Positions 1 to 7,243 of a stretch of DNA of 64,000 nt are shown one piece after another. The stretch is taken from positions 124,001-188,000 of the forward strand of contig NZ_NWSQ01000011.1 of assembly GCF_002531725.1 (NCBI RefSeq), given 5' to 3'. Positions within the stretch are counted from its first letter, which is position 1, and each line of letters opens with the position of its first letter. The position numbers and the translations under genes were made by a program. The stretch comes from Rhizobium sp. L43 (GTDB lineage Bacteria > Pseudomonadota > Alphaproteobacteria > Rhizobiales > Rhizobiaceae). The notes under the pieces are model-generated. The model saw nothing but the letters and a program-made list of their open reading frames with translations. It was not told the DNA's origin and did not search any database.

Positions 1-55
1 CATTGACCAACGGCTTGCGATGTGCGCCTCTCATTGCTTGCACAAGGAAAATCCC

Positions 56-481
56 ATGCTCAAGTTTCTGCTCACCCTCTCGTTGGGTGTTTTTTGCGTC
101 TCACCGCTTCAGGCCGGCGATATCACTCCCGGTACCAAGAGCTGCCAGCCGGGGGCAAAACAGGCGCAATGCGAGCGATGGGTTACGGATATCAAGAAAG
201 CCGTCGAGCTGGCCTATAAGGGCGACCACGGGGCGCAGGTGACCGTTGCCTTCTGCCTGTCCACCGGTTGCCATGGTGCCGTCGCCATCGACAGGGTCGC
301 CTCCTGCAGCTGGCATCTCGTCATCGCCAGTTCCGGGTCTACGACAGTGCTCGATAGTTCAAACACCAGGAACACCTGCCGGCCGATGACGGCGGCCGAG
401 AAGGACGAAGCCCGCGCGCTGGCAAGCGATCTCGTCCAGAAAATCTACAAGCGGCCCCTGGTCAAGACCGACCAGATGTAA
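56..481 (+). CDS. small secreted cysteine-rich hypothetical protein
   Basis: A 141-residue protein beginning with a clear Sec signal peptide (MLKFLLTLSLGVFCVSPLQA, cleavage before GD). The ATG at 56 is chosen because AAGGA lies 7 bases upstream; an in-frame ATG at 20 would put 12 polar residues ahead of the signal peptide. The mature part holds six cysteines (two near its N-terminus, FC/GC in the middle, SC and TC toward the end), which could make three disulfides in the periplasm. I recognise no family. It ends just before a small heptamer repeat. The gene is convincing; the function is unknown. Confidence 0.7.
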   Translation: MLKFLLTLSLGVFCVSPLQAGDITPGTKSCQPGAKQAQCERWVTDIKKAVELAYKGDHGAQVTVAFCLSTGCHGAVAIDRVASCSWHLVIASSGSTTVLDSSNTRNTCRPMTAAEKDEARALASDLVQKIYKRPLVKTDQM

Positions 482-487
482 TCTGCC

Positions 488-521
488 GGCTCACGGCTCA
501 CGGCTCACGGCTCACGGCTCA
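488..521. repeat. short tandem repeat of GGCTCAC
   Basis: Four perfect head-to-tail copies of the heptamer GGCTCAC followed by a partial fifth copy and degenerate GGCTCAA units up to about 533. It lies right after the stop codon of the secreted protein and could be a slippage-prone microsatellite. No function is visible. Confidence 0.8.
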
Positions 522-624
522 AAGGCTCAAGGCTTGCGGCGCAACGCCTGCGTGAAAATAAATCTCATTGCCCTCCCGGCTTTCGCCGCTATTCTGCCGA
601 CACAGAAAATCGGGAGGACCACTG

Positions 625-933
625 ATGATCCTGCACTGCGTATTCCTGCGGCTGAAGACCGCGATGACGATCGAGGACAAGGAGTCGCTGTTTGCGGCGA
701 TCGTTGCCCTAAAACAGGTCATTCCCGGCATATTGGATATCAAATACGGACCGAACGTTTCGCCCGAAGGCCTGCACGGCGGCTTCGTCGACGGTTTTGC
801 CGTGACCTTCGAAAGCGCCGAGGCGCGCGACGCCTATCTCATCCATCCCGAACATGTGATTGTGGGCGAGCGCATCGTCTCGTCGACGGACGGCGGCCTT
901 GCCGGCATCCTGGTCTTCGACCTCAATCTTTAG
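625..933 (+). CDS. Dabb (stress-responsive alpha/beta-barrel) domain protein
   Basis: A 102-residue single-domain protein of the Dabb type: MILHCVFLRLK at the start (first strand with the His typical of the fold), a middle stretch with GLHGGFVDGFAVTFES, and a C-terminal HPEHVIVGERI segment. Such proteins form dimeric ferredoxin-like barrels and their substrates are usually unknown. The start at 625 has GGGAGG 7 bases upstream. A broken second copy of its C-terminus lies at 1665-1760, so the locus has undergone a partial duplication. Family call is good; the reaction cannot be read. Confidence 0.8.
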   Translation: MILHCVFLRLKTAMTIEDKESLFAAIVALKQVIPGILDIKYGPNVSPEGLHGGFVDGFAVTFESAEARDAYLIHPEHVIVGERIVSSTDGGLAGILVFDLNL

Positions 934-1011
934 AGCAGTCCGGTTCCTGGAAGCGCAGTACCGCTCCCAAGCTTTGTTTGAAGGCCTGCCCTTTCGTTTG
1001 GGGCGGCTAAA

Positions 1012-1485
1012 TTAGCGCGCCTCGCCAAGCAAGACGTAGGTTCTCGCTCGAAACCCGATCTTGGTAAAAGCTGCGAATTGACCGCTTGCGCAGTCGTGGG
1101 GAGCAAAACCCTTGGGCAACATCTCCTCGACCGAGGGCGAAACCTCATGCTTGGCCAAGACATCGAGCTTTTGAGAACGATTGAATGCTGCGATCTCGAT
1201 TGCCTCCTTCCCAATCAGCACAAATGCGAAATGCTCTTCGTCTGGCACGTAGTTGTTCGCGGCGAGATAGTCGTTCACCCTGGCGGCCAACGCATTATTG
1301 GAAGGCAATCGATCCTGATAGGGCTGGAGCAAGCAAACCGCCTGAGCATCCAGTGACGATAGATTCGAAAACTTCGTGGCCTTGCCAACGGGGATGTTCC
1401 TGAAAGCATCTTCGTCCAAGGAGCCGGCATTGGCCGACGGCCCGTAAGCAATCAATGCCATCGCAGCCAACGCAATAAACCTCAT
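1012..1485 (-). CDS. secreted hypothetical protein
   Basis: A 157-residue protein with a Sec signal peptide (MRFIALAAMALIAYGPSANA, then GS). The start at 1485 has AGAGG 9 bases upstream; an alternative ATG at 1494 overlaps that site and would add only three residues. The mature protein has two cysteines (AVCLLQPYQ and HDCASGQ) and otherwise no motif I recognise. It sits between the intact Dabb gene and its broken copy, in opposite orientation to both, so it may have arrived with the rearrangement that split the duplication. Function unknown. Confidence 0.65.
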   Translation of the reverse strand: MRFIALAAMALIAYGPSANAGSLDEDAFRNIPVGKATKFSNLSSLDAQAVCLLQPYQDRLPSNNALAARVNDYLAANNYVPDEEHFAFVLIGKEAIEIAAFNRSQKLDVLAKHEVSPSVEEMLPKGFAPHDCASGQFAAFTKIGFRARTYVLLGEAR

Positions 1486-1664
1486 GAGGCGCATCCTCTT
1501 TCCTGCCTTCCACGCAAACACCGGATGCAACCCTGTGTTGTCGCCGGTGTCAACATGGCCTAGCCTCATTACCAGAGACAGGCCTAGGCAAGTGAGATTG
1601 ATTGCCGGAACCTTCCCGCGCCGCTTCCATTGCGGTCTTCGGCTGAACCTGCCTTTAGCAGACT

Positions 1665-1760
1665 CTCATCCACCGCGAGCATGTGATCGTGGGCGAGCGC
1701 ACCGCCCCGTCAACGGACGGAGGTCTTGTCGGCATCCTGGTCTTCGACCTCAATATGTGA
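1665..1760 (+). pseudogene. C-terminal remnant of a Dabb-domain gene
   Basis: In frame, this stretch encodes LIHREHVIVGERTAPSTDGG and then LVGILVFDLNM before a TGA stop. It closely matches the last 31 residues of the intact Dabb protein ending at 933. No homology to the N-terminal two thirds is present upstream, and there is no start codon or ribosome site, so it is a remnant. The remaining sequence of the 1486-1796 gap shows nothing else I can name. Confidence 0.8.
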
Positions 1761-1796
1761 GGGGCCGCGGGGGACCAACCTCGCGGCCCGAGACTA

Positions 1797-2696
1797 TCAG
1801 CTCGATTTCGCCATAGCGGCGGCGAGCTGGTCGACATTGTATTTGAACATTTTCTCATAGGTCGGCGCCGGTCCCTTGGCGTCGGAGAGCGACTCGACAT
1901 AGAGCTCGCCGCCGGGCTCGGCGCCGGTTGCCTTGGCGACCTGCTTGACCAGGCGCGGATCGTTGGAATTCTCGAAGAAATAGGCCTTCACACGCTCGCT
2001 CTTGATCTGCTCGATCAGCTTGGCGACGTCGGCGGCCGAGGCCTCGCTTTCCGTGGACAGGCCGAGCGGGGCGAGGAAGCTGACATTATATTCGCGGCCG
2101 AAATAGCCGAAGGCATCATGGCTGGTCAGCACCTTGCGGCGATCGTCGGCGATCTTGTCGAATTTCGCATGGGCATAGGCGTTCAACGCGTCAAGCTTCT
2201 TGGTGTAGTTCTCGGCATTGGCCTTGAAGGCGGCGGCGTCAGCGGGATCGGCCGCTGACAGCGCCTTTTCGATATTGGCGACCCAGATCTTGACGTTGAC
2301 GGGGCTGTTCCAGACATGCGGATCGGTGATCTTTTCGCCGTCCTCTTCCATGGTGCTGACGTCGATGCCTTCGGAGACGGTGACCGGCTTGCCCTTATAG
2401 CCCGAGGCGGTGATCAGCCGGTCCATCCAGCCTTCCAGCCCCTCGCCGCTGACGAAGGTCACTTCCGCCGCGTTCAAATTCTTGGCGTCGGCCGGCGACG
2501 GCTCGAATTCATGGGGGTCGCCGTTCGGCCCGACGAGGCTCGTCACCTTTACATGTTCACCCCCGACCTGTTTGACGACATCGGCAAGCACGGTGAAGGA
2601 CGCCACAACCTTCAGCGTTTCGGCCGAGGCAGGCATGGCCGACAGCGCCATCAAAGCGGGGATGGCTGCGGAGAGAAGCAGTCTGTGCGGGTTCAT
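1797..2696 (-). CDS. aztC: zinc-type ABC transporter substrate-binding protein (AztC/ZnuA-like)
   Basis: A 299-residue periplasmic binding protein of cluster A-I (ZnuA/TroA). It has a signal peptide (cut after MPASA, residue 25) and then the metal-site histidines at H62 (GDPHEFEPS), H127 (DPHVWN) and H193 (LTSHDAFGYF), with an acidic ligand expected in the C-terminal lobe (YVESLSD). The long His-rich loop of ZnuA is absent, which fits AztC-type zinc binders. It is the last gene of a three-gene importer operon, 16 bases after the permease. Manganese binding cannot be excluded from sequence alone; the AztB-like permease and Zur-like sites upstream favour zinc. No aztD chaperone gene follows. 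Confidence 0.85.
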   Translation of the reverse strand: MNPHRLLLSAAIPALMALSAMPASAETLKVVASFTVLADVVKQVGGEHVKVTSLVGPNGDPHEFEPSPADAKNLNAAEVTFVSGEGLEGWMDRLITASGYKGKPVTVSEGIDVSTMEEDGEKITDPHVWNSPVNVKIWVANIEKALSAADPADAAAFKANAENYTKKLDALNAYAHAKFDKIADDRRKVLTSHDAFGYFGREYNVSFLAPLGLSTESEASAADVAKLIEQIKSERVKAYFFENSNDPRLVKQVAKATGAEPGGELYVESLSDAKGPAPTYEKMFKYNVDQLAAAMAKSS

Positions 2697-2712
2697 CGAA
2701 GTCTCCTTGGGA

Positions 2713-3585
2713 TCAGCCCTTCAAATGCGGGCGGGGAAAGAAGCGCCGGGCCAGGCCGGAAGGCGCAAAAAAGATCGAGAAGGCGTAGAGAATCGCCGCC
2801 GTCATGATGATCGTCGGGCCGGAGGCGAGTTCGAGATGGTAGGAGGCGATCAGGCCGAGATAACCGGAGGCAGCAGCACTTCCGGCGGCAATCGCCATCA
2901 TCACGGCCAGGCTGCGCGACCAGAGCTGGGCGATGGCGGCCGGCAGCATCATCAGGCCGACCGCCATCAGCGTGCCGAGCGCCTGGAAGCTGGCGACAAG
3001 GTTCAGCACCACCAGCAGCAGGAAGAGCACATGATAGACCGGCCCACGCCCGCCGACGGCACGCAGGAACCCCGGATCGAAACATTCGGCCACCAGCGGC
3101 CGGTAGATGAAGGCGAGGATGACGAGGGTCAGCGAGGTGATCGCGCCGATCAGATAAAGCGCCGGCGCATCGATCGCCAGAATGGTGCCGAAGAGCACAT
3201 GCAGCAGATCGATATTCGAGCCACGCAGCGAGACGATCAGCACGCCGAGCGCCAGCGATGCGAGGTAGAAGCTGGCAAAGCTCGCATCCTCCTGCAGAAC
3301 GGTCATCCGGCTGACGGCGCCCGATAGCAGCGCCACCGACAGGCCGGCGATCAGGCCGCCGAGGCCCATCGCCGTCAGCGACAGCGAGCCGGCGACGAGA
3401 TAACCGATCGCCGCCCCCGGCAGCACGGCATGGCTCATGGCATCGCCCATCAGGCTCATGCGCCTGAGCATCAGGAAGACGCCGATCGGCCCGGAGCCGA
3501 GCCCGAGGCAAAGGCAGGCGACGAGCGCCCGGCGCATGAAACCGAAATCGGCAAAGGGCGCGAGGAAGAGATCATAGGCCGTCAT
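2713..3585 (-). CDS. aztB: zinc-type ABC transporter permease (AztB-like)
   Basis: A 290-residue ABC-3 family permease with about eight hydrophobic segments. The N-terminus (FGFMRRALVACLCLGLGSGP) and the MSLMGDAMSHAVLPGAAIGY segment match permeases of metal importers; the latter is the cytoplasmic loop that docks on the ATPase. Its ATG overlaps the stop of the ATPase gene (ATGA at 3582-3585), so the two are translationally coupled. It forms the membrane channel for the binding protein encoded downstream. Confidence 0.87.
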   Translation of the reverse strand: MTAYDLFLAPFADFGFMRRALVACLCLGLGSGPIGVFLMLRRMSLMGDAMSHAVLPGAAIGYLVAGSLSLTAMGLGGLIAGLSVALLSGAVSRMTVLQEDASFASFYLASLALGVLIVSLRGSNIDLLHVLFGTILAIDAPALYLIGAITSLTLVILAFIYRPLVAECFDPGFLRAVGGRGPVYHVLFLLLVVLNLVASFQALGTLMAVGLMMLPAAIAQLWSRSLAVMMAIAAGSAAASGYLGLIASYHLELASGPTIIMTAAILYAFSIFFAPSGLARRFFPRPHLKG

Positions 3586-4331
3586 GCCGCCGGTGCCTGT
3601 TCAGGTTCGCAGGCCTCGGCATCCTCATCCCAGCGCTCGGCCATGGCGCGCGCCTTCATCAGATTGGCGGATGACATGACCTCGGTGGTCGGCCCCCATC
3701 CGACAAGCTCACGGGCAAGCAGCAGCGTCTCGGGGAAATGCGTGCGAACGAGCTCGAAATCATGCAGCACCGCAATCACCGTGCGGCCCTCGCCATGCCA
3801 GCGGGCGACGATATCGATGAGGTCCTTGGTGGTGCGGGCATCGATCGCGGTAAACGGCTCGTCTAGCAGGATGATGCCGGCATCCTGCAGCAGCAGCCGG
3901 GCAAAGAGCACACGCTGGAACTGGCCGGCTGAGAGCGACCCGACATGGCGCTTGCCGAAGCCTTCGAGCCCGACGGCGGCAAGCGCCTCACCTGCCCTTT
4001 TCACCTCGCCGGGCGCGATGCGGCCGAAGGCGCCCGTCTTCTTCCAGGCGCCGAGCATGACGGTATCGATGACCGAGATCGGAAAGCGCCGATCGATCTC
4101 GGCCGCCTGCGGGAGGTAACCGAATTCCGCCCGCCCCAGCCGGTGCTCGACCCTGCCTTCGGCCGGGCGAAGCTCACCCATGATCGCCTTCAGCAGCGTC
4201 GATTTGCCCGCCCCATTCGGCCCGGCAATCGCCGTCAGGCTGCCGGAGGCAAAGGCGCCGGAGACATGATGGATGGCGGGGTGCCTGTGATAGGCGACGG
4301 TCAAATTATCGAGACGGATCAGCGGCGTCAT
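3582..4331 (-). CDS. aztA: zinc-type ABC transporter ATP-binding protein (AztA-like)
   Basis: A 249-residue ABC ATPase: Walker A GPNGAGKST (about residues 37-45), Q-loop in GYLPQAAE, signature LSAGQ, Walker B GIILLDEP and the switch His in AVLHDFEL. The start is MTPLIRLDNLTVAY at 4331. Upstream in-frame codons belong to a different, real small ORF in another frame and to the promoter region. Its ATG overlaps the stop of that small ORF (ATGA). The C-terminus carries an acidic, alanine-rich tail of about 25 residues. It powers the importer formed with the two downstream gene products. Confidence 0.88.
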   Translation of the reverse strand: MTPLIRLDNLTVAYHRHPAIHHVSGAFASGSLTAIAGPNGAGKSTLLKAIMGELRPAEGRVEHRLGRAEFGYLPQAAEIDRRFPISVIDTVMLGAWKKTGAFGRIAPGEVKRAGEALAAVGLEGFGKRHVGSLSAGQFQRVLFARLLLQDAGIILLDEPFTAIDARTTKDLIDIVARWHGEGRTVIAVLHDFELVRTHFPETLLLARELVGWGPTTEVMSSANLMKARAMAERWDEDAEACEPEQAPAA

Positions 4332-4456
4332 GGCAGCAGCACCGCCCAGTGGATCGCTAGCCAGAGGACGGCAAGGACGAGGATCATGCCGATCACTCTG
4401 GATAATGCCGACTGTCCGATCAGGCTGACGGAAGGGCGGTCGGGGCTCGGGGGCAT
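4328..4456 (-). CDS. 42-residue single-span membrane peptide upstream of aztA
   Basis: On the minus strand an ATG at 4456 opens a 42-codon frame: a short N-tail (MPPSPDRPSVSLIGQSALSR) and then one hydrophobic helix (VIGMILVLAVLWLAIHWAVL) ending LP. Its TGA overlaps the ATG of the ATPase gene, the same coupling used between ATPase and permease. It lies just downstream of two Zur-like palindromes. A single transmembrane span with this arrangement suggests a real small membrane protein, perhaps a leader or an accessory subunit. A purely leader role, or a chance frame, remains possible. The ribosome site is weak. Confidence 0.5.
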   Translation of the reverse strand: MPPSPDRPSVSLIGQSALSRVIGMILVLAVLWLAIHWAVLLP

Positions 4457-4471
4457 GGCGCATCCTACAAT

Positions 4472-4498
4472 GTAATAACATTACGGTTATGTTATAAC
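4472..4498. promoter_or_regulatory. candidate Zur operator (two palindromes)
   Basis: Two 13-base palindromes lie side by side: GTAAT-AAC-ATTAC (4472-4484) and GTTAT-GTT-ATAAC (4486-4498), with centres 14 bases apart. AT-rich TGTTATAACA-like dyads are typical of Zur and related Fur-family sites upstream of zinc importers. They sit 16-42 bases upstream of the first start codon of the importer operon, where repressor binding would block transcription. Assignment to Zur is inferred from the regulated genes. Confidence 0.6.
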
Positions 4499-4545
4499 GA
4501 TTGCGGCGAGATTGAGGCGAGCTGGGCAGTAGCTCACACAATTGA

Positions 4546-4572
4546 AAAGGGCGACCGAAATGGCCGCCCTTT
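4546..4572. terminator. terminator-like hairpin in a divergent region
   Basis: An 8-base perfect stem (AAAGGGCG / CGCCCTTT) with an 11-base loop. On the minus strand it is followed by TTCAATT, giving a short T-run. The flank CACACAATTGAAAAGGG is shared with the hairpin at 11397-11422. It lies between two divergent transcription units, so it terminates no visible gene in either direction. Confidence 0.5.
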
Positions 4573-4626
4573 CAGGATGCTTGTATGCGGCCTCCGCTAT
4601 CCTTGCTCCGGAAGCCACCCCACCCT

Positions 4627-4713
4627 CCGTCATCCTCGGGCTTGACCCGAGGATCCACTCTCGCCTCCATCAGCACCGGGCATGGATCCCAGGCTCAAGG
4701 CCTGGGATGACGG
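4627..4713. repeat. rhizobial palindromic repeat, family A
   Basis: Composite element of two hairpins: a left one built on ATCCTCGGG/CCCGAGGAT and a right one on ATCCCAGGC/GCCTGGGAT, bounded by CCGTCAT and ATGACGG. Other copies in the window are at 15398-15484, 20378-20455, 26929-27008, and a half copy at 46240-46276. It occupies the gap before the TetR gene. Confidence 0.85.
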
Positions 4714-4839
4714 TGGCTGGGGGCACGTTTCCGCCAAACTCCCCCGCCAGCGCAGCGGATGCTCACGTCGCGCCCAAGCGGAAGTCGTCGCTGGACGACA
4801 AATGGCATGATGTGTCAAAAGAGCGCGCCGCATGTCAGC

Positions 4840-5427
4840 GTGGAGACAGTCTTGGGACTTCGGGAAGATAAGAAGGATCGCACGCGAGCGCAGTTGCTCG
4901 AGGCCGGGTTGGAGCTGATCCACAAGCGCGGCTTCGAGGAGACGACGGTCGCCGATATCGCTGCCGCCGTCAGCGTTTCCCCTCGCACCTTGCTTCGCTA
5001 TTTCCCGACAAAGGAGGATGTGATCGTCAGCTGGGTGCAGGACGGTATGGCGATCATCCGTGCAGAACTGACGGAACGGCTCGCGTCGGAGCCACCCGCC
5101 GTCGCACTGCTTGCCGCCGCGCGGGCGATGCTTTCGGCATTCGATGAAAGGTCACGTTTCTTTCTCAGCATCGAGACGGCAATCCGCTCCAACAGGAGCA
5201 TTTCGGCACGAAAAGAACAGATGATCGCCGAATTGATCGACGAAATCGCCCATATTCTCTCCTCGCCGGACAGACGGCCTCCGCTCCCGGACGTTGTCGC
5301 CTACACGATCGCGGGAACGGTTTTCGCGCTCATTCGGGCATCGATAAACAGTTGGGTGGACGGTGGAGCCGCCATGTCACTTGCCGATCTCTTCGATCGC
5401 GCCGCCGGTGTCGTGCACTTCGGATAA
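4840..5427 (+). CDS. TetR family transcriptional regulator
   Basis: A 195-residue regulator with the TetR N-terminal helix-turn-helix: RTRAQLLEAGLELIHKRGF, then TTVADIAAAVSVSPRTLLRYF with the recognition helix and the usual YFPTKEDV ending. The GTG at 4840 gives a 13-residue lead before helix 1, normal for the family; ATG codons at 4807/4810 are alternatives with no better ribosome site. The C-terminal ligand-binding half is helical and unspecific. A perfect palindrome directly after the gene overlaps the promoter of the next gene, so it most likely represses the downstream oxidoreductase unit. Confidence 0.87.
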   Translation: METVLGLREDKKDRTRAQLLEAGLELIHKRGFEETTVADIAAAVSVSPRTLLRYFPTKEDVIVSWVQDGMAIIRAELTERLASEPPAVALLAAARAMLSAFDERSRFFLSIETAIRSNRSISARKEQMIAELIDEIAHILSSPDRRPPLPDVVAYTIAGTVFALIRASINSWVDGGAAMSLADLFDRAAGVVHFG

Positions 5428-5447
5428 AATGTCACTTAGTGACATTT
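5427..5447. promoter_or_regulatory. TetR-type operator
   Basis: A perfect dyad: half-sites AAATGTCAC and GTGACATTT separated by TTA. Its right half contains the -35 element of the promoter that follows. Size and symmetry suit a TetR dimer, and the tetR gene ends right beside it. Binding by this TetR is inferred from position. Confidence 0.75.
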
Positions 5448-5467
5448 GTCGTTGACAGACATAATCT
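5439..5467 (+). promoter_or_regulatory. sigma-70-type promoter for the SDR gene
   Basis: GTGACA (5439-5444) and TAATCT (5462-5467) are spaced exactly 17 bases apart, a good housekeeping match. The -35 box lies inside the palindromic operator, so a bound repressor would exclude polymerase. The expected transcript has a leader of about 75 bases before the ATG at 5550. Confidence 0.6.
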
Positions 5468-5549
5468 ACCGTGCAATTTCACGATGCGTTGCTGAGCAAC
5501 GTCATTGCAAACAGCCTCGCCATGCGAGCGCGCCTGCTCGGGAGATAAA

Positions 5550-6284
5550 ATGTCCACAGATCAAAAGATCGCACTCGTCACCGGCGCGACCCGCGGCCTC
5601 GGTTTTGAAACGGCGCGCCAGCTCGGCCGGGAAGGCGTGCTCGTCCTTCTCGGCGCACGCGATCTTGCAGCAGGGCAGGCAAAGGCCGAAACATTGCGTG
5701 CGGAGGGCTTGGCGGTCGAGGCGATCGAGATCGATCTCAATCGCCCTGAGACGATCGACGCTGCCGCATCATCGATCGGCGAGCGCTTCGGCAGGCTCGA
5801 CATTCTGATCAACAATGCGGGAATCCTGCTGCTCGACACCGACGATTTCCCCAGCGTGGCCTCCGTCGAAACCCTGCGTGAATCCTATGAGGTCAATTTC
5901 ATCGGAATGGTGATCGTGACCCAGAAACTGTTGCCGCTGATCCGCAAGGCGGCCAGCGGGCGCATCGTCAACCTTTCCAGCAGCGTGGGTTCGCTTTGGT
6001 GGACGGGCGATGCAAACAATCCCTCCCCCGATGTCAAATGGCTTGGCTATGCCGCCTCCAAGGCGGCGGTCAACATGCTGACCGTGCAACTTGCCCTTGA
6101 GCTGAAAGATACGCCGATCAAGGTGAATGCTGTCTGCCCCGGCTATGTCATGACCGAATTGAACAGAGGCGGCGGCTACATCACGATCGAAGACGGCGTT
6201 CGGGCCCCGGTCAAATATGCTTTGCTGGACGACGCCGGACCGACCGGCCAGTTTTTCAACACCAATGGCCCGATCAACTGGTGA
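5550..6284 (+). CDS. short-chain dehydrogenase/reductase
   Basis: A 244-residue classical SDR: cofactor motif TGATRGLG near residue 12, NNAG in the central strand, catalytic Ser in NLSSSVGSL and the YAASK active site. The start has GGAG 5 bases upstream. An Arg after the glycine motif and the GARD segment at the end of strand 2 suggest NADP(H). The substrate is unknown; carbonyl reductase-like enzymes have this look. It is the first gene under the TetR operator, followed by SnoaL-fold and DoxX-like genes. Confidence 0.87.
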   Translation: MSTDQKIALVTGATRGLGFETARQLGREGVLVLLGARDLAAGQAKAETLRAEGLAVEAIEIDLNRPETIDAAASSIGERFGRLDILINNAGILLLDTDDFPSVASVETLRESYEVNFIGMVIVTQKLLPLIRKAASGRIVNLSSSVGSLWWTGDANNPSPDVKWLGYAASKAAVNMLTVQLALELKDTPIKVNAVCPGYVMTELNRGGGYITIEDGVRAPVKYALLDDAGPTGQFFNTNGPINW

Positions 6285-6427
6285 CGGCCCTTGGCCGGGC
6301 GCCTGACGACCCGGCCTGCGCAGGACCGTTCAGCGACACGGGGGGTGTCGCGTCCCGAGGACGCGGCATCCGCCTTTTCGCCGCGACAGCGAATTCGCCC
6401 GCATCCCCTTTCAAGGACCATGAAAAA

Positions 6428-6817
6428 ATGAAACCAACGACGGATGACATCGTCGAGATCAACCAAATCCTCTCGCTCTGGGCACACCTAGTCGACAATC
6501 ATGCGTGGGACAGGTTCGGTGAAGTCTTTACCGAGGATGCACATTTCGACTCGAGCGTTTTCGGGTTTGCGCCGGTCACGGGCATTGCAGCGATCTGCCA
6601 TATGGCCAGCCAGGACGGCCATGCGAGGGCGCATCACACGACGAATGTGCACGTTCAGAAGGGCCCGGGCGACGAGCTCCTCGCCGTCTCGAAGGGGCTT
6701 GGTCTGTTGTCGAACGGGGCGGTGGCGAGCGTGACCTATACCGACCGCCTGCAGCGGACGCCGGAGGGCTGGCGTCTGGCGAGCCGCATTCTCGCGCTCC
6801 AAGCGCCGTCGCATTGA
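6428..6817 (+). CDS. SnoaL-like / NTF2-fold protein
   Basis: A 129-residue alpha+beta-barrel protein of the SnoaL_4 type: EINQILSLWAHLVDNHAWDRF helix region, then FTEDAHFDSS, and a C-terminal beta-sheet ending GWRLASRIL. Members include polyketide cyclases, dehydratases and ring-hydroxylating beta-like subunits; many have no assigned reaction. AAGGA lies 10 bases before the ATG. It follows the SDR gene by 143 bases and may share its transcript. It is the first of three proteins of this fold within 5 kb. Confidence 0.75.
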   Translation: MKPTTDDIVEINQILSLWAHLVDNHAWDRFGEVFTEDAHFDSSVFGFAPVTGIAAICHMASQDGHARAHHTTNVHVQKGPGDELLAVSKGLGLLSNGAVASVTYTDRLQRTPEGWRLASRILALQAPSH

Positions 6818-6828
6818 GGTCGCCCCCT

Positions 6829-7188
6829 ATGTCTCTCGTCAACCTATCCCTAGCAAACGTCATTGCCTGGCTGCTTGCAGCCTTCTTCTTCGTCGGCGCC
6901 TATGGCAACACCTTCGTCAGCCCCGAAATCGCAGCGGACTACGCCCGGTGGGGCTATCCGGAAAGCTTTCACTATCTGACCGCCATCTGTGAGTTCGCCA
7001 CCGCGATCATGCTCATCTTCAAACCACTCCGCCTCTACGGTTCACTGCTCGGGAGTGCGGTGATGCTGGCGGCTGTGGCTACGGTTCTCTTCCACGGCGA
7101 ATATGCGCATGCAATTCCGCCCCTCGTGGTGCTGGTTTTTTGCGGGCTCGTCGCTCTTCTGACGGTGAGGCGGAGACGATCGCAGTAG
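6829..7188 (+). CDS. DoxX-like small membrane protein
   Basis: A 119-residue protein with four hydrophobic helices (starting NVIAWLLAAFFFVGAYGNTF), matching the DoxX-like family of four-helix inner-membrane proteins. GAGGT lies 7 bases before the ATG at 6829, and the gene begins 11 bases after the SnoaL-like gene, so both are likely on one transcript. A short Arg-rich C-terminus (RRRRSQ) follows helix 4. DoxX relatives are often linked to redox or thiol stress; no specific role is readable here. Confidence 0.72.
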   Translation: MSLVNLSLANVIAWLLAAFFFVGAYGNTFVSPEIAADYARWGYPESFHYLTAICEFATAIMLIFKPLRLYGSLLGSAVMLAAVATVLFHGEYAHAIPPLVVLVFCGLVALLTVRRRRSQ

Positions 7189-7243
7189 CGTCCATCCCGG
7201 CTTCGATTGGAGTCTCGACCATCCGAGCCGCTTGCGGCGGATT

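Noticed and set aside
1012..1569. Longer form of the secreted protein starting at 1569
   Set aside because: The signal peptide starts at 1485, so an extra N-tail of 28 residues would bury it.
4332..4541. Long N-terminal extension of the aztA ATPase
   Set aside because: It would run through the operator and the small membrane ORF in another frame; the ATPase core begins at 4331.
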